Origin: Thermoanaerobaculia bacterium | GTDB taxonomy: Bacteria; Acidobacteriota; Thermoanaerobaculia; Multivoradales; JAHZIX01 | Reading direction: 5' to 3' | Assembly: GCA_027069135.1 (NCBI GenBank) | Contig: JALXFE010000399.1 | Span: 1-47,954, forward strand | DNA length: 47,954 nucleotides | In this document: positions 33,171 to 40,851 of the stretch, piece after piece | Numbering within the stretch: position 1 is the stretch's first letter | Layout: each line of letters starts with the position of its first letter | Program-made: the position numbers and the translations under genes | The notes under the pieces: generated by a model | Told to the model about the DNA's origin: nothing | Seen by the model: the letters and a program-made list of their open reading frames with translations, nothing else | Databases searched by the model: none

Positions 33171-33828
33171 TCCTGCCTCTCCTCTTATAGGGCTTACCAA
33201 ACTTATTGGTATGGGGTACGACCCGCCGTCGACGTACTTGGAGCCGGATCACGGTCGGCGACGCCGCGGGCACCTGAATCTCCTGACTCCAAGGACGAGC
33301 GCTAGTGTGCCAGACCCGCAGCTTCCCACCGCCCGCCGGCAGACCCTCCAGACGGAAGTTTCCATCCTTATCCGGAGTGGTGAAGAACGGGGTATCGAGA
33401 ACGACGATCTGCGCTGCCATGGAGTAGTGGACGTTGCAGAACACCCGCACGAGGCCAGCGCTTTCGAAGGTCCAGGTCTTGCTATCGCCGTTTCGATAGA
33501 ACCCGAGATCGAAACGGTTCTTCGGGGAAACCGAGAAGACATTGTGGAGAATCGGATCGTGGTTCGGAAAACTCACCGTAGACCCCCGGGTCACCACCAA
33601 CACCCGCGGCTCGAAGGCTTTGCCTCGGGTGGCCATGGTCATGACCTTCTTCTGGGGCTTCACCGGCACCGATCGGGCGGGCTCGAAGTAGACCACAGAC
33701 TCCGAGGGAGAGGTTCTGCCGGTCTTTCCGAGAAGCTCCAGACGGCCGGTGAGGTCCGCTGCAGAACCCGGGCTCGCCCAGGTCAGGCAAACCAGGAGAA
33801 ATGGAATAATGACGGTCCGGCGTGGCAT
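33157..33828 (-). CDS. Periplasmic cupredoxin (plastocyanin-like)
   Basis: A 223-residue exported protein with a signal sequence (IIPFLLVCLTWASPGSAA). A type 1 copper site is visible: His95 in DPILHNVF, then Cys131, His134 and Met137 in FCNVHYSM, all expected ligands. The pattern matches the methylamine-utilisation (MauL-like) group of cupredoxins rather than azurin. The C-terminal 85 residues add a carboxypeptidase-regulatory-like beta domain (PDKDGNFRLEGLPAGGGKLRVW). It could carry electrons or sense copper. No Shine-Dalgarno sequence is evident at 33828. It is the first gene of the kinase/sigma operon and divergent from the LuxE-like gene 52 bases away. Confidence 0.88.
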   Translation of the reverse strand: MPRRTVIIPFLLVCLTWASPGSAADLTGRLELLGKTGRTSPSESVVYFEPARSVPVKPQKKVMTMATRGKAFEPRVLVVTRGSTVSFPNHDPILHNVFSVSPKNRFDLGFYRNGDSKTWTFESAGLVRVFCNVHYSMAAQIVVLDTPFFTTPDKDGNFRLEGLPAGGGKLRVWHTSARPWSQEIQVPAASPTVIRLQVRRRRVVPHTNKFGKPYKRRGRNDYR

Positions 33829-33880
33829 CGTTTCGTTGTTGGATTGTCTTACCAGGGGCTCAGCATAGCAAAGAGCCGGC

Positions 33881-35056
33881 GTGACGGGCCCCACCCAAGA
33901 GGATTTGATGCTCTACGAGAGAGTTCTCCGCTTTCTACGAGACCCCGCACCCGACGCATTCGGGGCCCTGGCCCTCGAAGCTTTCGCGTTCCAATTCGAA
34001 CGGATACCGGCCTACCGCCGACTGTGCGAGCGACGCGGGCTCCACCCGGGTTCGGTGATCTCCTGGAGGGATATACCGGCAGTCCCGGCCATCGCCTTCA
34101 AGACCCTCGACCTGTCGGCAGCACCCGGCGGCCCGGTGTTTCGAAGCAGCGGCACCACCTCCGGTAGCGAGCAGCGCAGCGTCCACCGTAATCCCTACCC
34201 GGAGCTCTACCGGGAGGCCGTCGATCGCTCCTTTCCTGCAGCCTGCCTTCCGGCCGAGCCACCGGTGCCCATCCTCTCCCTGATCCCGTCTTCAAAGATC
34301 CTAGGAGATTCCAGCCTGTCCTTCATGGTGGACCATATTTTGGACCGCTGGTCGGCACCGCACTCCGCCTCCGCCATGACCCGCCAGGGGCTCGACACCG
34401 AGACCGCCGACTCCTGGATCACGACCCAAATCGAGGAACACCCCTCTGAGCCGGACCTGATCCTGACCACCGCACTGGCCCTATGGCAGTGGATGGAACA
34501 TCTCGAGCGCCGGGGGCGGACCTATCGGCTACCGCCCGGCAGCGCCCTTTTCGAAACCGGAGGTTTCAAGGGCCGTCGGCGGCAGATCGCAAGGCAGGAG
34601 CTGCTCCTCAAAGTCGAAGAGAGACTTGGACTCCCGGCCCATCGCGTCGTGCGGGAGTACGGCATGACCGAGCTTTCGAGCCAGTTCTACACCGACGCTC
34701 TCTCCGGCGGGGATCCGGATCTCTTCAGAGCCCCCCCGTGGACGCGAGCTCGCATTCTCGATCCGCGGGACCTCTGCGAAGTGGAGACCGGTCGACCCGG
34801 CCTGGTGGCGATTCTCGACCTGGCGAACTTGGGTTCCGCGATCCATGTATTGACGGAAGATCTGGGTCTGGCCGAGCGAGGGGGCTTCCGATTGTTGGGA
34901 CGGGCGTCCGGCGCGGAGCTCCGGGGCTGCTCTCTCGCGGCTGAGGAGCTCGCGGCTGAGGAGCTCGCGGCCGAGGGGATCGCAGCGGAAGGATCCGCGA
35001 AGGTTTCTGCCGGCAAATCAGCCAAGAAACAACTAGATTCTATTGTAGAAGACTGA
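33881..35056 (+). CDS. luxE: LuxE-like acyl-protein synthetase
   Basis: A 391-residue protein of the LuxE family, which activates a fatty acid with ATP and passes it, through a C-terminal Cys, to the LuxC reductase. Motifs are SSGTTSGS (89-96), FETGGFKGR, REYGMTELSSQFY and ELRGCSL; Cys350 in the last is the likely acyl carrier by analogy with LuxE. Just after it, four 15-base repeats encode LAAEE-type pentapeptides, and the tail ends in a Lys/Ser-rich stretch, which is unusual. GTG 33881 is the longest start; ATG 33908, preceded by AGAGGA, is an equal candidate. A LuxC-like gene lies 1.2 kb downstream in the same direction, but no luxAB or luxD genes are present. Confidence 0.88.
   Translation: MTGPTQEDLMLYERVLRFLRDPAPDAFGALALEAFAFQFERIPAYRRLCERRGLHPGSVISWRDIPAVPAIAFKTLDLSAAPGGPVFRSSGTTSGSEQRSVHRNPYPELYREAVDRSFPAACLPAEPPVPILSLIPSSKILGDSSLSFMVDHILDRWSAPHSASAMTRQGLDTETADSWITTQIEEHPSEPDLILTTALALWQWMEHLERRGRTYRLPPGSALFETGGFKGRRRQIARQELLLKVEERLGLPAHRVVREYGMTELSSQFYTDALSGGDPDLFRAPPWTRARILDPRDLCEVETGRPGLVAILDLANLGSAIHVLTEDLGLAERGGFRLLGRASGAELRGCSLAAEELAAEELAAEGIAAEGSAKVSAGKSAKKQLDSIVED
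34934..34993 (+). repeat. Four 15-base tandem repeats in the LuxE-like gene
   Basis: Units at 34934, 34949, 34964 and 34979 follow the pattern CTCGCGGCTGAGGAG; the first two are identical, the third differs at two places and the fourth at several. They stay in frame and add LAAEE, LAAEE, LAAEG, IAAEG directly after the likely acyl-carrier Cys. Decay from first to last unit suggests recent expansion at the 5' side. Confidence 0.9.
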
Positions 35057-35145
35057 TAGAGTTTTTCCGGTCCTGAGTTCTGACGGGTGTCGAGCCCCGG
35101 GCCTCCCCCCACTCTCCTTCCGCCAACATCTCAGAGGTAGACCTC

Positions 35146-36000
35146 ATGAGCTCAAAGGTGTCCCTAAAGACCAACCCTCTTCTCGCGATTCTGGCGGTGC
35201 TCTCGCTCTTAGGTTGCGGTTCCGCCACCGAGAGCCACCTCGCCACCAGCCACCTCGCCAAGATCAAGGAGCGAGGGAAGATCACCATGCTCTGCGTCCC
35301 GCACCAGGAGAGTGCCTTCGTCAAGACCAACCTCGAGAGGGGACCGATGAAACGCATCGGCATAGCGGAAGATTTCCAAGGGGTCGATATCGACATCCTC
35401 AAGGCCTTTGCAGACCATCTCGGCTTGGAGCTGGAAGTCCGCCCGGCGGTCGCCGACGACGGTTTGCCGAGCTACGGCGAATTGATCCCGGCTCTTCTTC
35501 GAGGGGAAGGGGACATCATTGCCAGCTCTGTGACGATCACTGCGGAGCGAGACGAACAAATTGACTTCTCCATTCCCTATTTCACGGTTTATCCGGCGGT
35601 CGTGGTCCACCGAGACAGCTCGATCCAAAGCATCGAGGATCTCGCCGGGAAGAAAGCTAGTGCCCTGCCCGGGTCCAGCCAGGAGCACCATCTCAGAGCC
35701 GCGGGGATAGAAGAAGACAATATCGTCTTCTACGACTTCCAGCTCGAAAACTTCACCGCCATCCTGGAGGGAGAGGTCGACTTTTCGGTCCAGGACTCCC
35801 ACCCGGCGGAACGTATCGTCCGCGAGTACGACGAGTTGAAAATCATCGGTCCGATTTCCGACGTACGAGACCACTACGGGCTCGGTGTGCCCAACGGCAG
35901 CGATCTCGTCGGTGCCCTCGATCTTTTCCTCGAGGACCTCAAAGAGAGCGGTGAATTGGAGCGCATCCTCGCCCGATACGAGCTATCTCTCTCGGACTAG
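35146..36000 (+). CDS. Orphan solute-binding lipoprotein (family 3)
   Basis: A 284-residue lipoprotein: signal LLAILAVLSLLGCGS ends in a good lipobox (LLGC). The rest is a type II periplasmic binding fold of family 3: KERGKITMLCVPHQ at the start, GVDIDILKAFADHLGLELEV, SYGELIPALLRGEGDIIASS, RDEQIDFSIPYF and a closing helix. These proteins bind amino acids or other small polar ligands. No permease or ATPase gene is near, so it may feed another transporter or a sensor. It lies between the LuxE- and LuxC-like genes, in the same direction, 89 bases after the first. Whether they share a transcript is unclear. Confidence 0.88.
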   Translation: MSSKVSLKTNPLLAILAVLSLLGCGSATESHLATSHLAKIKERGKITMLCVPHQESAFVKTNLERGPMKRIGIAEDFQGVDIDILKAFADHLGLELEVRPAVADDGLPSYGELIPALLRGEGDIIASSVTITAERDEQIDFSIPYFTVYPAVVVHRDSSIQSIEDLAGKKASALPGSSQEHHLRAAGIEEDNIVFYDFQLENFTAILEGEVDFSVQDSHPAERIVREYDELKIIGPISDVRDHYGLGVPNGSDLVGALDLFLEDLKESGELERILARYELSLSD

Positions 36001-36115
36001 CATCCCCAGCTTTCATGGACGACGGAAGGAGGCTGCGGCCAGGCTCCGGGCTCAAGGCTCATGGGGTAGACTGAACCCGCCTCGAGGTCACCTTTCTCTA
36101 CTGAAAGCTCTCGGA

Positions 36116-36298
36116 ATGAACCGATCCCCTTTCCCCAGGCACCTGGCGTCCGTCGCTGCGAAGCATGGCGGCTACGGAAGCGGAGTCCCTCAGGGTCGTG
36201 ATCTCAGACTCCTGCTCCGGGCCTTCCTAGAGAAGCTCCGTCGGGAGGGGATCCCAGGGGAAATCCTGACCCGATGGCAGATGCCCGTTGCTCCCTGA
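36116..36298 (+). CDS. Possible small unrecognised protein before the LuxC-like gene
   Basis: An open frame of 60 codons from ATG 36116. The product is basic, begins MNRSPFPRHLASVAAKHGG, and has an amphipathic helical part (RDLRLLLRAFLEKLRREGIP). It overlaps the TTG start of the LuxC-like gene by 11 bases, which would allow coupled translation. I recognise no family. No clear Shine-Dalgarno precedes it, so it may be noise. The 115 bases before it (36001-36115) show nothing else. Confidence 0.35.
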   Translation: MNRSPFPRHLASVAAKHGGYGSGVPQGRDLRLLLRAFLEKLRREGIPGEILTRWQMPVAP

Positions 36299-37493
36299 GA
36301 CCTACCTCCCGCCAGGTACCGAATCCTGGCCGGCAGCTCCTGGGGCCCTCATGGCTTTTCTCGGATCCCAGAGCACAGCCCTCCGAAGAATCCCTGACCA
36401 CGAGCTCCTGGACTCCTGGGTTGCGACGGTGGAGGCCTTCAGCGATCCAAGATCCCCCGAGAGCCGTGCCCTACGACCCGCCCTCGGACCCTCCATTGGG
36501 CTCTCCCCGGGAGGCCTAGAAGCGGCCTTGGGGGCGATTCTAGGAGGCGTGGGAAAGCTCCCCGCAAGAGACATGATCCGGCGAGCCGGCGCCTTCCCCA
36601 AAGACCCGCGCAAGCCCGCCCTGGTATTCCTTGCCGGCAACTTGCCCGCCCTGGCTGTGCAGCCCCTGCTACCGGCCCTGGCTTTGCGGCGACCGGTACT
36701 TTTGAAATCCCCCTCCTCGGAGCCGAGGTTTACCCCGGCCTTCGTCGCGGCCCTGGCCCGACGGCTCCCCGCCGCCGCCAACGCCATGGCGGTCCTGCGC
36801 TGGGAAGGTGGCGACGTCCGCATCGAGGCCCCCCTCCTCGCCGGAGCCGGTAAAGTCCTGGCCTACGGCGATAGCGATTCCATCGCGGACCTGCGGAGCC
36901 GATCCCCCGCTCCGGTCTTAGGGTACGGACCACGGATCAGCCTGGCCGTCCTCGGTGCGGGTATCGACCCTGAGACCGTAGCCGAAGGTCTGGCTCGGGA
37001 CATCGCTCTCTTCGACCAGCGAGGCTGTCTCTCGATCCATGGAATCTTCACTCTGGGGGATCCGGAAGCTCTGGCACGAGCTCTCGAAGTGGCTTTGGAG
37101 GAATTGGCCGCCCGCTGGCCCCCGGGCCCGGCTCGCCTGGAAGACCAAGCCGCCGCCCGGCAGGAGATCGAAACGGCCCACCTACAAGGGCTGAGAGTCT
37201 TTGAGTTGCCCCTCGGGCACGGAGCGGTCCTCATCGATCCGGAAGCCCGGTTGAAGATTTCTCCAGGCCTGCGCATCGTGCGCATCTTCCCCGTCGCAGA
37301 TCTCGAGACCCTCCCGCAGCGCCTCGCTCCCTGGCAGGATCGCCTCCAAGGAGTGGCGATGGCAAATGCAGACAGCCTTCTCAGCGCCCTCAAAGCCTTG
37401 GGAGCCTCCCGCATCGCCCCCCCCGGAAAGCTCCAACACCCCGACGCCGCCTGGCACAACGGCGGCATCTCCCCTCTGGAAGCGTTGGGCTAG
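36288..37493 (+). CDS. luxC: LuxC-like acyl-CoA/fatty-acid reductase
   Basis: A 401-residue protein of the acyl-CoA reductase (LuxC) family, an aldehyde dehydrogenase relative that reduces an activated fatty acid to aldehyde with NADPH. The active-site Cys247 is in LFDQRGCLSIHG; FLAGNLPALAVQP forms the cofactor loop. It is somewhat short for LuxC (usually about 480), trimmed mainly in the second half. TTG 36288 overlaps the small upstream frame; ATG 36351 is the alternative start. With the LuxE-like protein it could make fatty aldehydes, but for a use other than light. Its TAG stop shares the bases CTAG with the stop of the convergent beta-barrel gene. Confidence 0.85.
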   Translation: MLPETYLPPGTESWPAAPGALMAFLGSQSTALRRIPDHELLDSWVATVEAFSDPRSPESRALRPALGPSIGLSPGGLEAALGAILGGVGKLPARDMIRRAGAFPKDPRKPALVFLAGNLPALAVQPLLPALALRRPVLLKSPSSEPRFTPAFVAALARRLPAAANAMAVLRWEGGDVRIEAPLLAGAGKVLAYGDSDSIADLRSRSPAPVLGYGPRISLAVLGAGIDPETVAEGLARDIALFDQRGCLSIHGIFTLGDPEALARALEVALEELAARWPPGPARLEDQAAARQEIETAHLQGLRVFELPLGHGAVLIDPEARLKISPGLRIVRIFPVADLETLPQRLAPWQDRLQGVAMANADSLLSALKALGASRIAPPGKLQHPDAAWHNGGISPLEALG

Positions 37494-38851
37494 AGCCGCC
37501 AGCGCAGGGTGGTGAGAAACTCGTTGTTTTCAGCTTCGACGCCGGTGCCTAGGATGAAGGAGTTATCGGCGTATTCGAGGGTGAGATCCAGGCCGGAGAT
37601 GAGCTCCAGACGGACACCGAGGTCGAGCTTTTCCCACTTCCACCGGACGCTCACCGCCGGGAACTCCCGGCTGCCGCCGTCAAAATCCGGATCGAGCTTC
37701 GAGAATCGGATCACCGGTTGAATCGTCGGAAAGATCTGGTGCCCCCGGACGGCTCCGAGGAGGGGAAGATCGAATCGCCAGGCCGCCTCGAGCTCGAAGC
37801 CGCTGCGATCGAGACCGGCGACTTCCTGGTCCACGACCTGGCTGAAGAGGGAAAAGCCTCCCGCGTAGAGCCAGAGGTTGAAGCCTACCTCCCGCTTGTT
37901 GGTGTCCGTAATGGGCAAGGAGGCAGAATTGAAAGGGCCTCGTAGCAGGTCCAGGTCCCCGCCATAGAAACTGCCTCTGATATCGAGGTCCTCCGCTAAG
38001 CCGCGATCGTAGCCCCAGAGCATCACCTCGCCTTCGAGGGTTTCGCTCGCGTTGGCAAAGCGGGCTCCGACGGCCACGCCCACCTCCAGATTTTCGGCGT
38101 CGAAACCCTCGACCTCGGCGTCGTAGAGGATCACGATGCCGCTCTTGAGGTCCGGATCGGGATTCTGACTCAGCAACTCCGGGATCCCGTTGTCCCCGGC
38201 CAGGGCGTTGGGGTCGCGAATGAAGAGTGGATTGCCCTGGGTGATGGAGGTCTTCAGATATACATGACGGCCCAGATCCACTCCGGCTTCCAGTCCGAGG
38301 TCTTCGAAACGGTTGAAGGCCGTGGACACCAAACCGTAGCTCTCGAGATGGCGGTCATCCTGGCGCTCGAAATGGGGCATCTTTCCCAGCTTGACGTAGA
38401 AACCCGGAGACACCGGAAGGCGAGCGGTCTCGGTTTCCTGCCCGAAGCGGATCCACGCTTCGTCGACATCCACCTTGCTGTCTTCGGAAGTGGGATTTCG
38501 GTCGTAGAGATCGAGGATGTCCACCCGAAGCCCGGCTGAAAACCACCCGGCGTAGGAGGTATCCAGGGCCAAGCGGACGACGGAGACCTCGGCGTGCTGT
38601 CCCTCGTCAACGGTCTCGAGAAAGCCCGTTTCCTGGCCCACAGGACGCATATCCGGGGAGAAGGGGAAGAAGATGGGGAAACGGTTGAGATCGCTGTCCC
38701 GATAATTGGCTCGGGCCTCGATGTCCCAATCCCAAGACCAGCTGGTCTGCGGATCCGGATCCGAACCGGAAACATCCTCAGCTGCAAGGGAGACCACCGC
38801 GCTGAAGAGAAATCCTGCCACGACCCCAACGATCCGGAACTTCGCCTTCAT
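37490..38851 (-). CDS. Outer-membrane beta-barrel protein (porin-like)
   Basis: A 453-residue exported protein: signal (FRIVGVVAGFLFSAVVSLAA), then many amphipathic strands alternating with turns (WSWDWDIEARANYRD, GWFSAGLRVDILDLYD, VNL-type strands), ending in FLTTLRWRL. The aromatic, polar alternation and the final strand suit an outer-membrane barrel of 16-18 strands, similar in style to phosphate-selective or alginate-export porins; the substrate is unknown. GGAGG six bases before ATG 38851 sets the start. It is the last gene of a minus-strand set with the thioredoxin and MauE-like genes, and converges with the LuxC-like gene with a four-base overlap. Confidence 0.85.
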   Translation of the reverse strand: MKAKFRIVGVVAGFLFSAVVSLAAEDVSGSDPDPQTSWSWDWDIEARANYRDSDLNRFPIFFPFSPDMRPVGQETGFLETVDEGQHAEVSVVRLALDTSYAGWFSAGLRVDILDLYDRNPTSEDSKVDVDEAWIRFGQETETARLPVSPGFYVKLGKMPHFERQDDRHLESYGLVSTAFNRFEDLGLEAGVDLGRHVYLKTSITQGNPLFIRDPNALAGDNGIPELLSQNPDPDLKSGIVILYDAEVEGFDAENLEVGVAVGARFANASETLEGEVMLWGYDRGLAEDLDIRGSFYGGDLDLLRGPFNSASLPITDTNKREVGFNLWLYAGGFSLFSQVVDQEVAGLDRSGFELEAAWRFDLPLLGAVRGHQIFPTIQPVIRFSKLDPDFDGGSREFPAVSVRWKWEKLDLGVRLELISGLDLTLEYADNSFILGTGVEAENNEFLTTLRWRL

Positions 38852-38889
38852 CGTAGTCCTCCCCATGGGTCGAGAAGCCGCACAGGACA

Positions 38890-39717
38890 CTAGGAACCGC
38901 TGAGGATCTTCTGTAGAGCCTTCTCCGGGCTCGACCATTGATCGCCCTGAATCCGCCCCACTTCCCGGCCACCCGAATAGACGATTCCTGTCGGCACACC
39001 GTCGATCTTCTCAGCCTTGGCGGCGGGGTCATCCGTGAAGGGAGGTTTCGGAAGCCCGTAGTACTCCACCTCGATCTTGGAACCCTGAAGCAACTCGGCA
39101 ACCTTGATCATCCGAGGGACGTAGTTGCTGCAGAACGGGCACCAGGACCCGAAAAATACTTTGACACGCGCCGGTGAGGTCACGTTGCGCAGCCCCTCGA
39201 CGACTGCTAAATCCGGGGAGTAGGCTTCTGCCTTCGTGGCGTAGGAAGGGCTGTGAGCCACCATGTCGGTGCTCTTCTGGGGTCCGGTGAGGGCTGGCTT
39301 TGGCCTGAGCCGAGCCGAGTGGCCATCCACGGCGAAGACCACTTCCTCTCCATCGACCTTGAACCTTCCCTGAGGGATCAACTGGGCGTTGGCAAGAATG
39401 TCGATGGTCCCCGTCGCCTGCATGTTGAGGCTCATGATGCTCACCGTCTGCACGGAACCCGCCCGCGGGCTCAAGAGCACCGGGGAATCCAAAGCTCCCG
39501 CCCGTATGAGAAATGCGGCGGCGGATTGGGACCGGTAGATCTTCGCCTTCGGGTACTCCTGGCCATCGACCTCCAGGATGTAATCCCCGGTAGGCTGGAA
39601 ATTGCGGAGTACCGAGTCGGCGGGGATTCTCTGCGCTGCTGCGCTCAAGGGAAAGGCTAACAGGGCCAATAAGGCCACCGAGGCAACGAGTGTGATTCGA
39701 CGAAATTCCAAGTTCAT
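38890..39717 (-). CDS. Periplasmic thioredoxin-like protein
   Basis: A 275-residue exported protein with a signal sequence (LVASVALLALLAFPLSAAA). The N-terminal 150 residues are beta-rich and unrecognised. A thioredoxin domain follows at about 165-275 with the redox motif GSWCPFCSNYVPRM and the cis-Pro loop DGVPTGIV. C-P-F-C is unusual; DsbA has C-P-H-C, and thioredoxin C-G-P-C. It may reduce or oxidise periplasmic thiols. It overlaps the MauE-like gene by four bases (ATGA), which supports co-translation and a shared electron route. Confidence 0.9.
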   Translation of the reverse strand: MNLEFRRITLVASVALLALLAFPLSAAAQRIPADSVLRNFQPTGDYILEVDGQEYPKAKIYRSQSAAAFLIRAGALDSPVLLSPRAGSVQTVSIMSLNMQATGTIDILANAQLIPQGRFKVDGEEVVFAVDGHSARLRPKPALTGPQKSTDMVAHSPSYATKAEAYSPDLAVVEGLRNVTSPARVKVFFGSWCPFCSNYVPRMIKVAELLQGSKIEVEYYGLPKPPFTDDPAAKAEKIDGVPTGIVYSGGREVGRIQGDQWSSPEKALQKILSGS

Positions 39718-40673
39718 GATTGCTCCTGATCTTGCCCGAGGGGCGGCAGGCCGGAGTAGGTCTCGGTCACCCTGCCATCTACGACAAAAAAACTACGGGG
39801 AAGCTGCCGATACAAGGATCTGAGGATCGCTTCCGGGCCCTCGCGAATCTCGAAACTCGGCCCCCAACGCCAAAAAAACGAGCTCACGACCTCCGGCTCT
39901 ACGGAGGTCACGACCCACAACCGAGGTCCCACGCCAGAAAGAACGTAGGCATTGAAAGCCTCGACCGCATCTGCGAAGGCGGGGTCTTCGAGATCTGCCA
40001 ACACCACGTAATGACTCCCGGTGGCAAGCTCCGGAACGATGGTGCTGAAACAGGTCCGCTGGCCTCCGGCGCCGCTGCATAAGTCCGCGATCTCTACCTC
40101 CGGCCGAAGGCGAGTGGCGAGATTGTCGAGGGGCAGATCCGGAGCCTTGAAGGCCACCACCAACGCCGCGACGGCAACCAAGGCAGCCGTGACGACCCTC
40201 GGCCGAAACCACCGCCGACTACCCCACCTCCAAGCCACGAAAGCCAGGAGGAGCGGAGGTACCAAGAGAAATATATCCTGCCAAAATGCCTCAGCGGGAG
40301 TGCGATCGACCAGATTCCCGAAACATCCGCAGGAAGCTCCTTCGTCCCTCAACCCTCTCGCCGTCAGCCAGTAATTTCTACCGGTGAGCCAGAGGAAAAA
40401 GGCGACCAACAAAGTGCTGGGGATCAAAATCCACAGCCGCCTCAGGCCAAGCACCAGGGCGGTTCCCAAACCGACCTCCAGCGCCAAGGCGAGGAAGGCC
40501 ACGGCGGCAGCGGGAAGCAGAAAGTCCAGGCCTTCCAGGCGAATTTGTTCGATGAAGGCGTTGGGATCCAGAATCTTGGCCCAGGCGGCGACCAGGAGCA
40601 CGGCTCCCAAGGCCGCCCCTCCCAAGTATCCGAGAGAACGGCGCCAAAATGCGGGTGGATCCAGATCACTCAT
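39714..40673 (-). CDS. MauE/DoxX-like membrane protein with extra C-terminal domain
   Basis: A 319-residue inner-membrane protein. Four to five membrane helices span about 15-175. The MauE motif SCGCFGNLVDR is present: MauE-like proteins pass electrons between quinones or thioredoxin-like partners and the periplasm. The last 130 residues form a soluble domain that looks like a degenerate thioredoxin fold (YVVLADLEDPAF, RSFFVVDGRVTETY), with Cys pairs at DLCSGAGGQRTCF. It overlaps the thioredoxin gene by four bases. Upstream, copy B of the palindromic element separates it from the helical lipoprotein gene, from which it was probably once seven bases away. Confidence 0.85.
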   Translation of the reverse strand: MSDLDPPAFWRRSLGYLGGAALGAVLLVAAWAKILDPNAFIEQIRLEGLDFLLPAAAVAFLALALEVGLGTALVLGLRRLWILIPSTLLVAFFLWLTGRNYWLTARGLRDEGASCGCFGNLVDRTPAEAFWQDIFLLVPPLLLAFVAWRWGSRRWFRPRVVTAALVAVAALVVAFKAPDLPLDNLATRLRPEVEIADLCSGAGGQRTCFSTIVPELATGSHYVVLADLEDPAFADAVEAFNAYVLSGVGPRLWVVTSVEPEVVSSFFWRWGPSFEIREGPEAILRSLYRQLPRSFFVVDGRVTETYSGLPPLGQDQEQS

Positions 40674-40685
40674 AGGGCGCTCATT

Positions 40686-40851
40686 CTAGCAGCCCGTGGC
40701 AGAAGTCAGGCGCTAGCGAGAGCGAGGAATATTCGAGCCGAATCAAGGCGGAAAACCGCAGATGATTCGGGAATCATCGAGGTTTGACAACGAAGATTCG
40801 GCCGGATAGAACCGCTCGGAGCGCGGTTCGACTTTTGCCACGGGCTGCTAG
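40686..40851 (-). mobile_element. Palindromic MITE-like element, copy B (inverted)
   Basis: This 166-base copy is the reverse complement of copy A (11271-11437) with about 95 percent identity. It has the same 16-bp terminal inverted repeats and a central hairpin with a CC loop in place of TAA. It lies between the MauE-like gene and the helical lipoprotein gene. Its minus strand reads in frame with the latter and provides its final 24 codons and stop (40774-40776). Confidence 0.88.

Noticed and set aside
33195-33211. TACCAA-N5-TTGGTA inverted repeat near the kinase start
   Set aside because: It lies inside the cupredoxin coding sequence, is only 6 bp per arm, and no separate promoter is apparent, so chance is the better explanation.
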